DNA from: Lycorma delicatula
Lineage: Eukaryota; Arthropoda; Insecta; Hemiptera; Fulgoridae
Length of the DNA: 64,000 bases
Reading direction: 5' to 3'
Assembly: GCF_047948215.1 (NCBI RefSeq)
Contig: NC_134455.1
Span: 304,562,147 to 304,626,146 of the forward strand
Each line of letters starts with the position of its first letter. Positions within the stretch are counted from its first letter, which is position 1. Shown here piece after piece: positions 48,785 through 61,155 of the stretch. The notes below the pieces were generated by a model. It had not been told where the DNA came from and made no database searches. It saw only the letters and a list, made by a program, of their open reading frames with translations. The position numbers were made by a program, and so were the translations under genes.

Positions 48785-50205
48785 GGGTATTTCAGTATAA
48801 ATGTATTTGATGTAGGTTTTATGGACATTGTTCGTTATAAAAGTAAGATTTCAACGGTTTTTAAAGATTTTTGTATGTTTACCCATATTTTAGTTCCACT
48901 TGGAGAAAAAACAAATATAGACATTTGCAAAACATTTATTTAAACTCTAACTATTATTAGCAGTCCACATAATAAATTTTAACTTAGAATTTGCTGTTGG
49001 TCTACTCCTCTTTTTATGTAACTTTTTTTTTTAGATTTTCTAGTTGAATACTTGAATAAAAACTATATTATTTTTTCAGTTTGGAATAAAGGCAGTTCTT
49101 TCTTGAAGAAAAATATTTTAATATATTCTAGCATTGGGTGAATCGAATATATATTTATTTATAATTAAATATATATCCTATCCTAAAATAGTTATGGATT
49201 GATTTTACAGCTTCCTACTTAAAATGTTGAAGAAATATTCCATTTGAAAAAATTAGAAATTTAATTTCTTAAAAGTTTCAAATTATATATTTTACATTAA
49301 AAATATGGTTGAAAAATATATTTTCCGTCGAATTTATCCGTTTTAACAACCCTTTTTACTGTTGTTTACTTCTAAAAAAATGTAGGCACAATATTTATCA
49401 ACACACAATAAATTTGGTTACAACCACGAGGTTAAATATTAAAATATACTTTAAAAACCATTAAATTCAGACCAATAAAAAAATATTGTTTTAAAGAATA
49501 TTGTATTCTTTAAAATGCCGAGTAAAAGATAAAAAAATAAAAATCACAAAAAAATATTTTATGTTTTCTTAATGGTGCAGAAGAAAACATGCTTTAATAC
49601 TTAAATATAATTAAATGTCAGATCTAGAACATTTACAAATTACTTGATACGTAACAAAAATCATTCTCAAAAATGGCATAGTCATGTTTCCACATAAGGC
49701 TTGCTAAGAAAAGTGAGGTAAGAAGTAGTTTGCTACTGTTGTATTACTAAGCTTACTTTACTCTGCGCCATTCCAAACTTATGAAATGCAGTTATAATAT
49801 TAAGCACTGAAAATTAGTAGTTCATTCAGTTCTCCACAGGGACTGACTGAATAATTACGATAATTACTTTTGTAAAAACTCACAACTACTTTAACCTCAA
49901 GGTGCTTCATGCCCAAAATAGCCATAAGAAAGACAAATACAGATACTATAAAATATTGTATAAGTATTGCTTCTTCTATGGAAGCATGATGGTTTATAAC
50001 TATCGGCACGTATGTTGGCACAAAAAACTACTAGCGTTCAGCAAATATTTGGCACGGTACTAGGCTGACTGAAAACATTGTCATTTTAATATAGATGAAC
50101 AATTATAACCATTATAACCAAAAGTACATATGATGCTACTAATTAAAACGTGTTTAGTATCCCAATTAATATTATTATTTTAAAGTAATTTAAATAATTA
50201 TTTTT
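48785..50205. other. AT-rich sequence, nothing recognised
   Basis: A 73-codon minus frame at 49800-50021 has no motif. No repeat copies were seen. Confidence 0.45.
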
Positions 50206-50214
50206 TCTAATCAC

Positions 50215-51590
50215 ATTATTGCTGTAGCTCAAATTCCGATGTCGCTGTCGTCGGTAAATTGTAAAGAGTTCGTGCCCGATTCTGAATTCACATTTATCAC
50301 AAAATTGTCAATGTGCACAACGTATAAATGTTCATCTTCATGTAATTTTTTTCGACGTTGACAACATGCTCGCAGACATTGCTCTACTCAGCGTCAGACA
50401 ATTTATAAAATTCCACTTCAGCTAAGTTAAAAACGTCCAACATGTTAAAGTTGTGTTTCTTTTATCTACTTGCCCTTTAACTTGACTCCAAATCATTTCA
50501 ATAGCATTTAAGTCAGGGTGATAAGGTGGCAACCATAGAACTGTGTGACCATAATTTTCGAAAATGCCATCTATTTGAAAATTCTTTTGATTTTCTTTAT
50601 ATAATTTTATAATATCATATAATTCACTCTTCCGACATAGCAGGAGAACAGTTAATTCATTGTTCGGCTAACCATTTTATCATATCGGTTTTTAAAGAGT
50701 TAAAATTTGGCTGCTTTTGTAGCAGAATCTACGATGCAATGATACAATGATCGACCGAGATGGCAAGTTGGAAATACACTTCTCCCGTAACCATTTCGTG
50801 ATCTTTTCAAAATCCATCATTTTATGATAATCTCCTTTCTTATTTGACTCATACACAAGTAAAGTATTGTTAATTAATCCTTTATGACAGTCGGCATGAA
50901 CAATTATTAATATTGAGCCCTCGGTCACTGGTGTTTTCAGTCCCTCATGAAAATTTGTTGTGTCTACCCACGATTTTGGTGTGGCTTGACTATCGTGAAC
51001 GTCGGTTTTATCTGTGTATACAATCGGTCTTCCTTCTTCGCGAAACAGAGAAATTTGTCGCAGAAATTTCATTCTTGCACTTTAATGTCATGCCGTTCTA
51101 TAAGTATTTTCCGATTGTCTTGCTGTCTTTTTCACCTAAATCTCATTTTACATAATATTCTCCTTAATGATCTTTCACTCCCATTGAAATTAATTTAACT
51201 TTAGCGAGCGATTTGCATAATTCCTCTTCACAGTGGAACGCATTTTTCGGTTACATAAAATTTATTTATTAAACGCCTCAAAGCATGCATGTTAAACGAA
51301 TCTAAATTGCTCACAGCACTGGAGCGATTTGCCGTTTTCTCGGCAAAACGAACACGGCTGGTTTCTCAGTCTCATTTGATTTCCCTTCTGGTATAATTCT
51401 TTGGACCGTTCGTTTGATACTTTTTTCGCTTGAGCAACCATATTCAGTACTTCATTTTTCCTCGCTATTCCGGTTCCGGCATTGTTTTGTAAAAAGAAAT
51501 TGTAAACGTTGAATACAATTTCCCTCGCCTGACTGTTAACTACTGTACCTTTTCTTCCTAACTTGGGTATTTTAAAAGAAAATAATTCTA
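50215..51590 (-). pseudogene. DDE transposase of an IS630/Tc1-related family, degraded
   Basis: Read on the minus strand from 51590: QAREIVFNVYNFFLQNNAGT, ARKNEVLNMVAQAKKVSNER (helix-turn-helix type N-terminus), then QPCSFCRENGKSLQCCEQF. After frame changes, DSFNMHALRRLINKFYVTEK. A 126-codon open segment at 50692-51072 gives FLRQISLFREEGRPIVYTDK (first catalytic Asp region, normally DET), ATPKSWVDTTN and ILIIVHADCHKGLINNTLLV. The second Asp survives as IVDSA after a frameshift. At about 50480-50560, GHTVLWLPPYHPDLNAIEMI carries the third acidic residue (Glu). The architecture is that of DDE_3-type transposases common in insect genomes (family knowledge). Stops and frameshifts make it inactive. 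Terminal inverted repeats were not found. Confidence 0.82.
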
Positions 51591-52340
51591 TTAAAATATT
51601 AAAAATCTACATGACAGAATTTATTAAAAGCCTTAAATGAAAACTACACAATAAATAGTAAAAATAAATCACTAACAGCTATTCACTTCGTTAAGTAAAA
51701 TAAACAATACGATAAATGTTTCTATAATAACCACACTTCAAGAAAGTAATTACAAGCGATGTGTGACATGATTCTAAACAGCGCAATGATTAGAGTAGAT
51801 TAAAAGTAAGTAAATGAAATTCTTAGAATTCCGTGTTGTGTTTACAATTCATAAATAGTACTTAGTCATATATGATTCAGGAAATCTATTATTAAGGAAT
51901 TCTATTATTATTAGTTGCTATACACTACAGGAAGGCCTAGATCACAACATCAACGTATAATTTAGATTAAAATTTCAGAATTGGATACGCTAGTAAGTTA
52001 TGAAACCTGTTTTTTATATATTACCATATCACAAAAGACGTATAGAAAATGCGATTTTCTTTTTAGTTTGTTCGTAACAGAAGCCAATGCTGCAGAATAT
52101 TAGTACATAGGCTTTCAGTCCCTGCGCCAATGTATGTGCCGGCGAGTTTCCACACATTACCTCCATTCACTATGGGAAAAGATGTTATAAATATTTTTTG
52201 TAGAGTTTATTCAGAAGTTCAAATACTTCCAAAATATTCAACAGAAGTCCAAAATATTCAACATTTAAAACTAAATATTTTTATAAATTCAAAAAATAAA
52301 TAAGTTCCTTATTATTATTATTGGAAATAAACACCTATTT
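51591..52340. other. AT-rich sequence, nothing recognised
   Basis: A partial duplication of AAAATATTCAAC occurs at 52230-52262. No other feature is supported. Confidence 0.45.
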
Positions 52341-52349
52341 TTAGGAGTG

Positions 52350-52416
52350 ACCGGTTGGTTCCTTAAACCGGTTCGGTTATTACATTTAACAGCCATTTTA
52401 TGGGCTGTAACCGGTT
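52350..52416. promoter_or_regulatory. Cluster of three Grainyhead/CP2-type motifs
   Basis: AACCGGTT occurs exactly at 52366-52373 and 52409-52416, and ACCGGTT at 52350-52356, within 67 bases. AACCGGTT is the established consensus of the Grainyhead/CP2 transcription factor family. Such GC-containing octamers should be rare in this AT-rich DNA, so the cluster may mark an enhancer. A small inverted repeat, ACAGCC/GGCTGT, lies between the second and third site. An origin inside an old repeat is not excluded. No gene is visible nearby. Confidence 0.4.
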
Positions 52417-52684
52417 AATTATTGTTGTAATACGACTTGAAAAATATATAAGGATTGTCTTTTGTAAATTATTGTTATCTACGAAAACTTATAGTTTGAA
52501 ATTAATTTCGAAGATTTGATATTATGTTTAGTGAGTAATTACATTATAAATTTTAAAATTGAAACAAAAAATTTTTTTTTTTATTTATTTAATTTATGAA
52601 ATTATTATTTATAATTTACCTATAAGTAATTTAATTTAGAACTGCTTTTTACACGTCCGCCCAAAAAGAAGTTTAATGTATCTA

Positions 52685-52780
52685 GGATGTATGTTTTTCC
52701 ACCGTAGCAGCTCAGCAGCTGAACCGATTTAGATATTTGATTCCGCGTTGGAATCCTTACTTACCGGAGAGTATATATAT
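52685..52780 (-). repeat. Fragment of the dispersed repeat seen at 11405-12540
   Basis: In inverse orientation the segment CACCGTAGCAGCTCAGCAGC through CGATTTAGATATTTG to TCCGCGTTGGAATCCTTAC matches 11428-11500. It covers only that end of the family. Confidence 0.65.
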
Positions 52781-52799
52781 TTAATACGTGTATATATAT

Positions 52800-55700
52800 A
52801 TTTAAATAAATTTAAAAAATCTGGAAAAAAATTATAGAGTACTGTATAGTACAAATATTAAACATTAATACAAATACTACGTACAAAATTATCAACCGCA
52901 CCCTCTTTAATTATTCTGTATTAGTAAATTAACTTACATTAAAAGCAATGTTTATCAACAATATTATTTTTTTGGCAGTCTTTTTTTAAAAATATTTATC
53001 TCGTTTTATGTTATCATCATTATTTACTACTCGATTACAGTGAACTTGAAAAAATAGTGTAGTAAATGTGTTCAGTATATTCTGGTGAAACTTTAGAAAA
53101 ATGAATTGAGAAATTCAAAGCAAAAGAATAATTAAATATAATTTAATTTAGAATTTCTTTTATTCACATATATTTGATAAATCGTATGTTTTGTAAATAT
53201 AAGAAAAAATAAATGGATATTCACAGTAAAAGGTGTATTGTGAAATGGATATACTGAAAAAAGAAATGAAAATTATATTAATGTAAGATATATATTTTCT
53301 TCTTACATATAATTACTCGTATAAATAAATAAGAATATATATTTACATCCTTTATATTTCTCATCTTATAGTACGTATGACACTTAAAATACTGAAAAGA
53401 AGTCATTAAAAAATCTAAAAAAATTAGAAAAAGAAAGAAAATAGATTTAAAAGATATAGAATACAACTTATAATAACGTTATATCTGTAATTAATAATAC
53501 TCAACATCGTGAAACTAGAAAGTGTTTAAACAGAATATTCTGATTCTGATAAGTTTCAAATTAAAAAAAAAAAAATATGAGCTTTCCTGGCTGAAAAATT
53601 TGAATCTATTTCATTTAGCCTTTATTACCTTGTCTTGGTGTGCATTATTGGTATAATTATAAAAAAAATTCTGAATGAAATGTAAGTTTATGAAAATTCA
53701 TTATAAACTTAAAATATTATTCAATGATAACTTTTGGCTTGGAGTTACAAATTTTAATTAAACACAAATAAAGACATGGTATTGAATCTAGAATTTATAA
53801 GATTTTATATTAAATCGCATTAAAATCAAATTTGATATTTTACATTATAATGGACTATTTTACCGTAATCTTATTGATAAAGGTAACCTGACAGAAGACA
53901 CAAATTATACCAGAAAAAGAAAGATTCTAATTAGCTATACTAAGTAACATGAGAAATTCCCTTTTCCTTTAATTTCACTGATTGAAATACATTTTTATAA
54001 ATTGTTTTTCCCTAGGATTTGAAGTATAATAAAAATGATTACTCTTAAATAAAAGTCGCTCTAGCTGCCATAATTGTATTAGAAATACTTTACACGTGTT
54101 AGAGCTGTAAGAATGACTGGAAAACTCCGTTTACATCAACGTATTTGCAAACCCTTTCTGTTGTGAAATGGTAATTTAAAAGCTGTACCTCTACTTAGTA
54201 GCGGTACAGCTTAACTTAGTGGGCGTTCAATTTAACTAAAAATATACAATTACAATGAAAAGAATTTAGTAGACCGGTACTGCAAGATCATCTACCCTCT
54301 GATTAAGGTATTCATAACCCCTTATTTAATTTTTTTATTAATTTGAAATTCACTTCTGTGTTAAATATGCTTACGTGTTAAAAATCGTTGTAGAAGTAGA
54401 TTATTGGCTCTAAAACCAGTTTACATATTAATCTCAAACAACCTTTCTACTTTTCTACATTTTTTCCTATGCAAATGAATGACAGTAAAAATATTTGAAA
54501 TTCCATAACAAATAATTAAATAATATTTTGTACTTTCAGATACATCTATTACTATTTTATGTAACAAGGTGATAGAATACCAGTACATCACAGATTAATT
54601 TTTAAAAAAATTTTCCTTAAGGAAATCAATTCTTTAAACAACATGTTAATTTTTCCATTTCATGGTTAAAATTAAAAATAAGTTTCTAACTGTATTTTTA
54701 AGAGGTGAATAAATACCTGTAAAAGTATACACCTTTTCTTTATATATATTAAATTTAATAATTAAATAAAAATTCTTTTTAAACTAAGTCACCTTGTTTC
54801 TAAGTATTAAAAATTATTAAGTAAGACTGCATATACATGCATGTACCAATTAATAATAGCTGTACCAGCATTCAGTAGATAATGTCTTTTGATGTCAGTA
54901 TTATGAGGGGTTTTCCGTTGATAGCATTAATAAACTGATTAATATAGAAAAAAAAATAATTATAGATGCAATTTTCATATAAATAATTTATACGTTTGCT
55001 AGCTATTTGTAAATAATTTTTATAGAATTATAAATAAATAATTTAATTGATATTTATAATTTATATATATATATTAGCATTTTTTTAATAAAACACAGAG
55101 TCAAAACCAGTTAATGAATTGAACATTTAACCAAAGAAAACTTTTCCGTTAATCGGAATATTCAACAAATCAAAATAAAGTAATAACATGTGTCCCCTTA
55201 CTGCTTCGCAGCGTTCTTATTGCAAAGCAATGTTATATATCTAAAAATATAGGCTAAAACCCTATTCCACCTACAACACGTCTCATCTCGAACCCCTTGC
55301 TTTTCTCTTTCCTTTCTATGACAATAAAATGTGTGCTCAAAACCTATTTCCAGTCAGTCCAGACGTTCTACTGAACGAAACAGATTGGTTTTTTTATTCT
55401 GCTCGGAATGGTCCGCAGATTTGTCATCAAGCATTGACAAACTTTCAAGCGATTTTCCTATCTGTAATAACCTCAGAAAGGAATAAATGAGGATTTTTGA
55501 GGTTTTCCTAGAGGAGACTTAAGTTTGGCGTCCGATGAGACTTGTTGACTTATCTGTATGTCGTTCTGATCAGAATAAAAAAAGAATTAGCCCGATTCGT
55601 CCAGTAAAACACCCACATGGACTAGAAGTAGGTTTTCAGCTGATTTTTTTTATATATAGATTAATATACAATAAATATTGGAGTAACATGTCTATAAAAA

Positions 55701-56420
55701 AGAAATTGTCAAAATAGTCAAGGCAATATTTATTTTAAACTTAAAAAACTATAAGAACCGTAATAATGCGTATTTTATTATATTTCATATTTTTTATTTC
55801 TATTAAAATTTATTCATAATTGTAATAAATGGAAAAAAAAGTAATATGATAATAAATTATTAAAGCGACTTTAATATTTTATCTGTTTAGTCACTATAAG
55901 TGACTAGAATTTAAGGTCACCGCAGCCCAGCAACAATACTCCTACGAGCTTAAAGGTTGATTAGTTTGAACAAACAACAATTCATTTTAACTAGACGTGT
56001 CTTATGGTATCACTAATCCAACATCGTTTAAATCTTCATACAGGTCTGGTCTGTACGTCTGGTACAGAAAAATTGCTGATTAGAATTTTAACTTGGTTTA
56101 GCCTTAAAATGTGAAAGTGTGTTTATGCGATAAAATTTATCTTTGACGTATAAGATATGTAAATGTTATTGTAATTTTGTATTTGTTACACAAAAAAATG
56201 CATCTGTTATTTTTCTAATAGTTTTGACTGAATTGTTGATTTTGAAGTACAGTAAATTTGGTAACTATACTTAATCTTTTTAAAAAATATTTATTTTAAA
56301 ACTTGGAATTTTAGAGTAGTGAAAATTTTGAGGTCCAAGAAATCAAGGAGTAGACACTTGGAGTTAATCACTTTTTATAAAGTGACGTGTACAGAAGGGT
56401 TATTATTTTAAATTTATTTA
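52800..56420. other. AT-rich stretch, no supported gene
   Basis: A 10-base-arm inverted repeat lies at 54180-54212 (AAGCTGTACC). About 55190-55640 is less AT-rich and may be a worn repeat, but no family or coding domain is recognised. The remainder is plain AT-rich DNA. Confidence 0.4.
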
Positions 56421-56426
56421 AATTAA

Positions 56427-57490
56427 TTTTTTTTTGCCCAATAACAATTATAATTACAATCGGTTCTCCTGCGGAAGAGTAAGTTTCCTGACAAGAGCAC
56501 GTGATAAGAAGGTCCTTAAGGAAGCCCCAAAATAAATAATACTTAATAAATAGTTGCAAGCAAACTTAAAGTCAAATATGAAATATCAAACTCAGTCATA
56601 AATCACAAACCATTAATTTCAGCACCACATAGTCCACAAAACAAACATTAATAACAGATAAAAAGGAAAAGAAAGAGAAGTAACAAGAGATTAGATACGA
56701 CACCACTAAACTTGATTCCAAACTGTTACGCAGACCCTAATTTGAGTACATGGGCTCGTTTCAACCGTCGAACGTTTCTGCTGTTATCGAGTAGATTAAC
56801 TGCAAAGTGGTTTACTTGATTCTCAAGCCTTTGCAGGTATTTCACGCTGCGCTATTGTGCAATCTCACGAACCGATGGGAGCTCCAGATAATCGTGAATC
56901 TCGTCATCCCGCGCGAACCACGGAGCTTCGGCAATTGCCCTCGCTACTTTGTTCTGAAATCATTTTATAATTTCCACATTACTAGTACTAGCCGTTCCCC
57001 ACAATTCTATACCGTACGTCCAGATTGGGCACAGGATAGGCTTGTAAATCAAGATCTTGTTGGATAACGTGAGGCCTGAGTTCCTCCGTAGCAGCCAATG
57101 AAGTTCCCTGTACCTTGCGTTTAGCTGTTTCCTCTTCATCCTAAAGTGACACTTCCAGGTCAAACGCCAAAGTTCCAGATACCGCACAGTCTCCTTTTGA
57201 GGGATCAAAACACCATCGAAGTACACACCGGGACAGTCACCTCTCCGCATGGCAAATGTGATGTCCCACGACTTACCTTGATTAACCTTAATCCTCCACT
57301 TTTTCTGCCACATGCACACACGATCCAGCGCCATTTGTAGGTTTTGCGAGGCTAGCTCAGGGTTTTCGTTAACGGCCAGGTTAGCAGTGTTATAAGCGAA
57401 CGTGGCGACGATGCAATCATCCAGGACCGGAATGTCCGCAGTGAATATGGAATACAACACAGGGCCCAGCACAGAACCCTGAGGAACACC
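56427..57490 (-). mobile_element. Jockey-like LINE, 5' truncated, with RT C-terminus and 3' UTR
   Basis: The element runs on the minus strand from about 57490 to an A-tail (T-run at 56427-56435). It contains the last third of the reverse transcriptase gene and a 3' UTR of about 290 bases. The segment 56436-56801 corresponds to 10558-10942 on the plus strand, showing two copies of one LINE family in the window. Truncation falls within the GVPQGSVLGP motif. A target duplication could not be defined because both flanks are similar AT-rich sequence. Confidence 0.88.
56726..57490 (-). pseudogene. Jockey-like reverse transcriptase, C-terminal third
   Basis: The frame opens at the truncation with GVPQGSVLGPVLYSIFTADI, a conserved RT motif. 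It continues to CIVATFAYNTANLAV, where the catalytic FADD box has become FAYN, so both metal-binding Asp residues are lost. Then follow LQMALDRVCMWQKKWRIKVN, a thumb region with QKETVRYLELWRLTWKCHF, and LSNKILIYKPILCPIWTYGI with ELWGTASTSNVEII. Two stops interrupt the C-terminal part (after IIK near 56957, and after REIAQ near 56855). The end is NLLDNSRNVRRLKRAHVLKL and a stop at 56726-56728. The homologous tail in the copy at 10558 lacks that stop. Confidence 0.88.
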
Positions 57491-57499
57491 TCAAGGTTC

Positions 57500-59170
57500 T
57501 AATTTAAATAAAACTAAAAATAAAATTTACTCGTTGTTAACTTTTTCAATGTTATATTTTCTAAATTAAAAACTAATTCATTACAAAAAACACCTACAAA
57601 TTCAAATACATTCAACGGATTCATTAAGGATACATTTTTAAAATAATAAAAAAAGTTTTTTTTTTGATATTTCAATTAAATATCAAAAATAAAAACATAA
57701 GGGAAAAAAGGGAAATAACAAGAGTTCTTTTCTTTTTATTTAAATAATGAACACTTAATCATTTTAATCTATTTTATATAAAATTTCATTTATCTTATTT
57801 CAGTTTAAAAGAAAAAAACGTTTTAGAAGTTTTATACAATATTGTCGTAATAGAAAATGTGTAATTTAAAAAAAAAAAATAATTTAAATTTGAAATAATA
57901 CAAATATAATACCGAAAACTAATAATTCTTTCTCTCATATAGAATAAAGTTATTTTTTTAATTAAGCATAAAAAAGAACCATACATTTTTGAAAAGATTT
58001 CGATGTTAGAAATAACAATGAACTATAACAACTAGAAAGGTTATCTGATTAATAAAACGAAATCTCACACAATAATTGTAAAGGCCACCTCTGCCTTAAA
58101 AATAACCGCCAGATATCATGATAGGGAGAAAAATGATAATCTATATCTCAGTTTAACATTTTACAACGTAAGTGATAGCCCATAGACACTCTCTAAATTT
58201 CTATAAGTATTTAAAAAGTATTTACACGAAAATGCTAGTATGATTTTATCTTAATAAAATGTCTGTTATGTTTGCGCGGTGAAGAGTTGGCAGTATCTGA
58301 TTTAACCAGGTTTTGTTGTATCTAACTGGAAACGTTATAATCATTTTCCTTTTATTGAAGACATATGAAGAATAAATGTACTCTTTATTTTATTTTTATT
58401 AGTACCATATACGTGTTTTAAAGTAAATAGTAAATAAATAACTAAAGGAAAATAAATACATTTATTTAAGATGTAAGGTCTATTAATTCATTTTCAAAGA
58501 AAGAACGAAATTCAAGTCTGATTCAAAGAAAAAAAAATCAAGAAATTATTAAGAATTTGAAGAAAGTTTGTGGCAAAATAAACAGCATTGCAATTAGGTT
58601 TCTTATTACTTTTGAAAAAGTATATGGTGTAAGAACGAACCTGAACTTGTTCCTTAGTTAGATTAATATGATTTAATTTTGCGAAATAAAATAGTCCTAG
58701 GAAAAAAATTTGATAAAACTTTTGTAAAAAATTGAGTCAAATTGAGTCATAAATTTTTGTAAAGGATTTTTATGATTTATATTTTATCTACCTATATAAC
58801 GCCGGTAGTAAAGTTTCTATATTTCTGCACCGTTTTTGTTCATTTATGAGTACGTTTACCTGGTCGGCATTTCAGATGGTAGGTTAATTGTGTAGCAAAA
58901 TAGGACAGAAAAGAGTGACCGCTTACTTGTTTACTCCACTTGTTAGATCACACTATAAATATTATAGATTCCTACACATTCAACATTTGACACGGTTGAA
59001 TCGACCTTCCTCAATACACCCGAAATGTGAAGATGAAGAGATAAAGGATAAGGAAAACAGGGAAATGGAAAATTGAAAATTTTTAACAACGGATAATCTC
59101 CAGCATTAGACAAAGAATCACACCCAAAAAAATAGCTTCAAGTCTCCCTCCAGATAACGTGCTTTTATTC
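57500..59170. other. AT-rich sequence, nothing recognised
   Basis: Contains a short tandem duplication near 58732-58752 (AAATTGAGTC twice). Open frames at 57795-57986 (minus) and 58888-59076 (plus) have no motif. Confidence 0.45.
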
Positions 59171-59190
59171 CACTTCAAATAACTTGAAAG

Positions 59191-59346
59191 CCGGCCTACC
59201 ACTCGGAGCGAGTGGTAGCGTCTCGGCCTTTAATCCGGAGGTCCCAGATTCGAATCCCGGTCAGGCATTTTCACACGCTACAAAATAATTTATCTCATCC
59301 TCTGCAGCAATACCTAACGGTAGTCCTAGAGGTAAAAAAAAAAAAA
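59191..59346 (+). mobile_element. tRNA-derived SINE, family A, tail type 1, with target duplication
   Basis: A 14-base target duplication, AAATAACTTGAAAG (59177-59190) and AAATAACTTGGAAG (59347-59360), bounds a 156-bp element. The head has GCGAGTGGTAGCGTCTCGGC and the B-box GATTCGAATCCCGGTCAGG. The body has CACACGCTACAAAATAATT. The tail is CATCCTCTGCAGCAATACCT, ACGGTAGTCCTAGAGG and poly(A). Together with the copies at 12295 and 3917 it defines tail type 1 of family A. Confidence 0.92.
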
Positions 59347-59601
59347 AAATAACTTGGAAGACCGAGAAGGAATTTTTTAGCCATCTATCATCAGGTAAAC
59401 TTCTTATTTTTTCCAAAGATGGAAGGGGCATATTATTAATGAAAGACTAAAAATATGTCTCGCACTTGTCCTCCACACCGCTGAAAATCGGGCTTATAAT
59501 TTTATATAAGATATAACGAAATCATATTTCAAATGAAGTTGCTCCATGTTGTTTATTAATATCAAACTAAATTATAAACCTATTGACTAATGATTGTCAT
59601 A

Positions 59602-59862
59602 TTTTTTTTTTATGATAATGTGTACGTTGCAATCTGTTCAACTAGTGAAAAATAAGCAACTCTTCCCACGGCCCAATGAAATGAGGATGATTTACATGTC
59701 ACTTATGTATAACATGTAAATTAGGTGTAGTCTTGTACAAACTCAGGCCGAAAATTCCTGAGATGTGCGGTTAAATGAACCCCAACCACCAAAGTACACC
59801 AATGTCGCTTTCACTAGGATTTGAACCTTAGAACCTTTAACCTCAACTAGTGTAATCTGATA
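59602..59862 (-). mobile_element. SINE, family B, tail type 2
   Basis: On the minus strand the head near 59862 carries AAGGTTCAAATCCTAG (B-box), then GGTGTACTTTGGTGGTTGG, the family B centre CACATCTCAGGAATTTTCGG, a tail with CATTGGGCCGTGGGAAGAG and CACTAGTTGAACAGATTG, and an A-run (T-run at 59602-59611). No clear target duplication. It aligns with 29461-29713 and 61156-61412. Confidence 0.85.
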
Positions 59863-61150
59863 AATTTTTATGAATAATTAAATTAGTAATTTATTCTACT
59901 TGGTATGAAATAATACAATATATAAATCATATCATAAATGGGTAATAATGATATGCCACAGAAAACAAAAGGAAGTGCCCCTGTACTCGTCTGAATGGAT
60001 CAAGGAAAACCCGTGGTACGGTTTCCGAATTTCTTGGATAAATTAAGGGAAGAAACCACTTACAACCTTAATCGGAGTAGAATCATAAAATTCCCAGCTA
60101 ACTGTAAAATCAAAAATAGAGCTGTTTAATTTTTACATTCATGTTTAACAAATTTGAAAAAAATTAAAAAAACTTTTACTCTACAAATTATTGTTTAAAA
60201 ACAAAACAATATTCCCTCTCTAAAAGAAAATCTTTTAATTTCATTTTTAGAGAAATAATGAAAAGAGCTTTTATTTTTAGATGTACTTACTCATCTAAAA
60301 GTAAAAGCTTTCATTCATCACTTTGATTTTTACCAACATTTCTTATAAACAGCAGCATTTTTGAGAAAAAAGTTTGGTGCTTATGTCGAAAAAAGTTTGG
60401 TGCTTATTTCATTAAAATGAGTTTATTTATTTAGTTGTAGGAAAGAATAGAAGAATAAAAATGTATTTGGCATCCTGGCTTTGTCAATTTGCTGAAAATA
60501 ACTTATATTAGACAGTTATATTAATACCTGTACGAAACTCATAGTAGACAATTCAGCAATTGTTTAATTAAAAATGGTACATTGATACTTTTGTAAAAGC
60601 ATACTAAACGTAATTAAAAAAAACAAAAAAAAAAACAATAGTTGTACATGCTCTAGTTCGAAGACATTTGGATCGTTTTAGATGAAAAAAAATTGAACAA
60701 TTCCGTTAATCGTAAAAGTGGTGGTACTAGATATAAAAAACTGAAAAAAATGTCCGTTAGCAAACGTAATTTTATTAAACATAATACTTAAAAAGCCTTA
60801 TGACTGGAGCTCATATCTGATATTTAATTTTTAACAAAACCATTTACGTTTTAACATTCCATTTCAAATATCTTGAATTTTAAACAAAATTATAAGAAAA
60901 AAAATATCTCAGTTTCTGATAGAATATGACTGATTAAACATAAACATATTCATTCTGATTATTTAACAATAATCATCAGTCTAGTTATTTAGTGACAAAA
61001 AAACTTTTAGATATTGTTCACTTCGTGACGGTTAACTTTAAACTGTAGCCTAAACCTCGATTAATTCATAGTATAAAGTTTTATTTATAAAATAAATAAT
61101 CTCAGAATAAGTTTTTTAATATTGCTTATAAGCAATATCTTTTTAATTTT
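59863..61150. other. AT-rich sequence with small duplications
   Basis: An imperfect hairpin at 60267-60308 has 17-base arms with one mismatch and an 8-base loop (GCTTTTATTTTTAGATG). A 20-base direct repeat, GAAAAAAGTTTGGTGCTTAT, occurs at 60365-60384 and 60388-60407. No coding feature is supported. Confidence 0.55.
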
Positions 61151-61155
61151 ATTTT

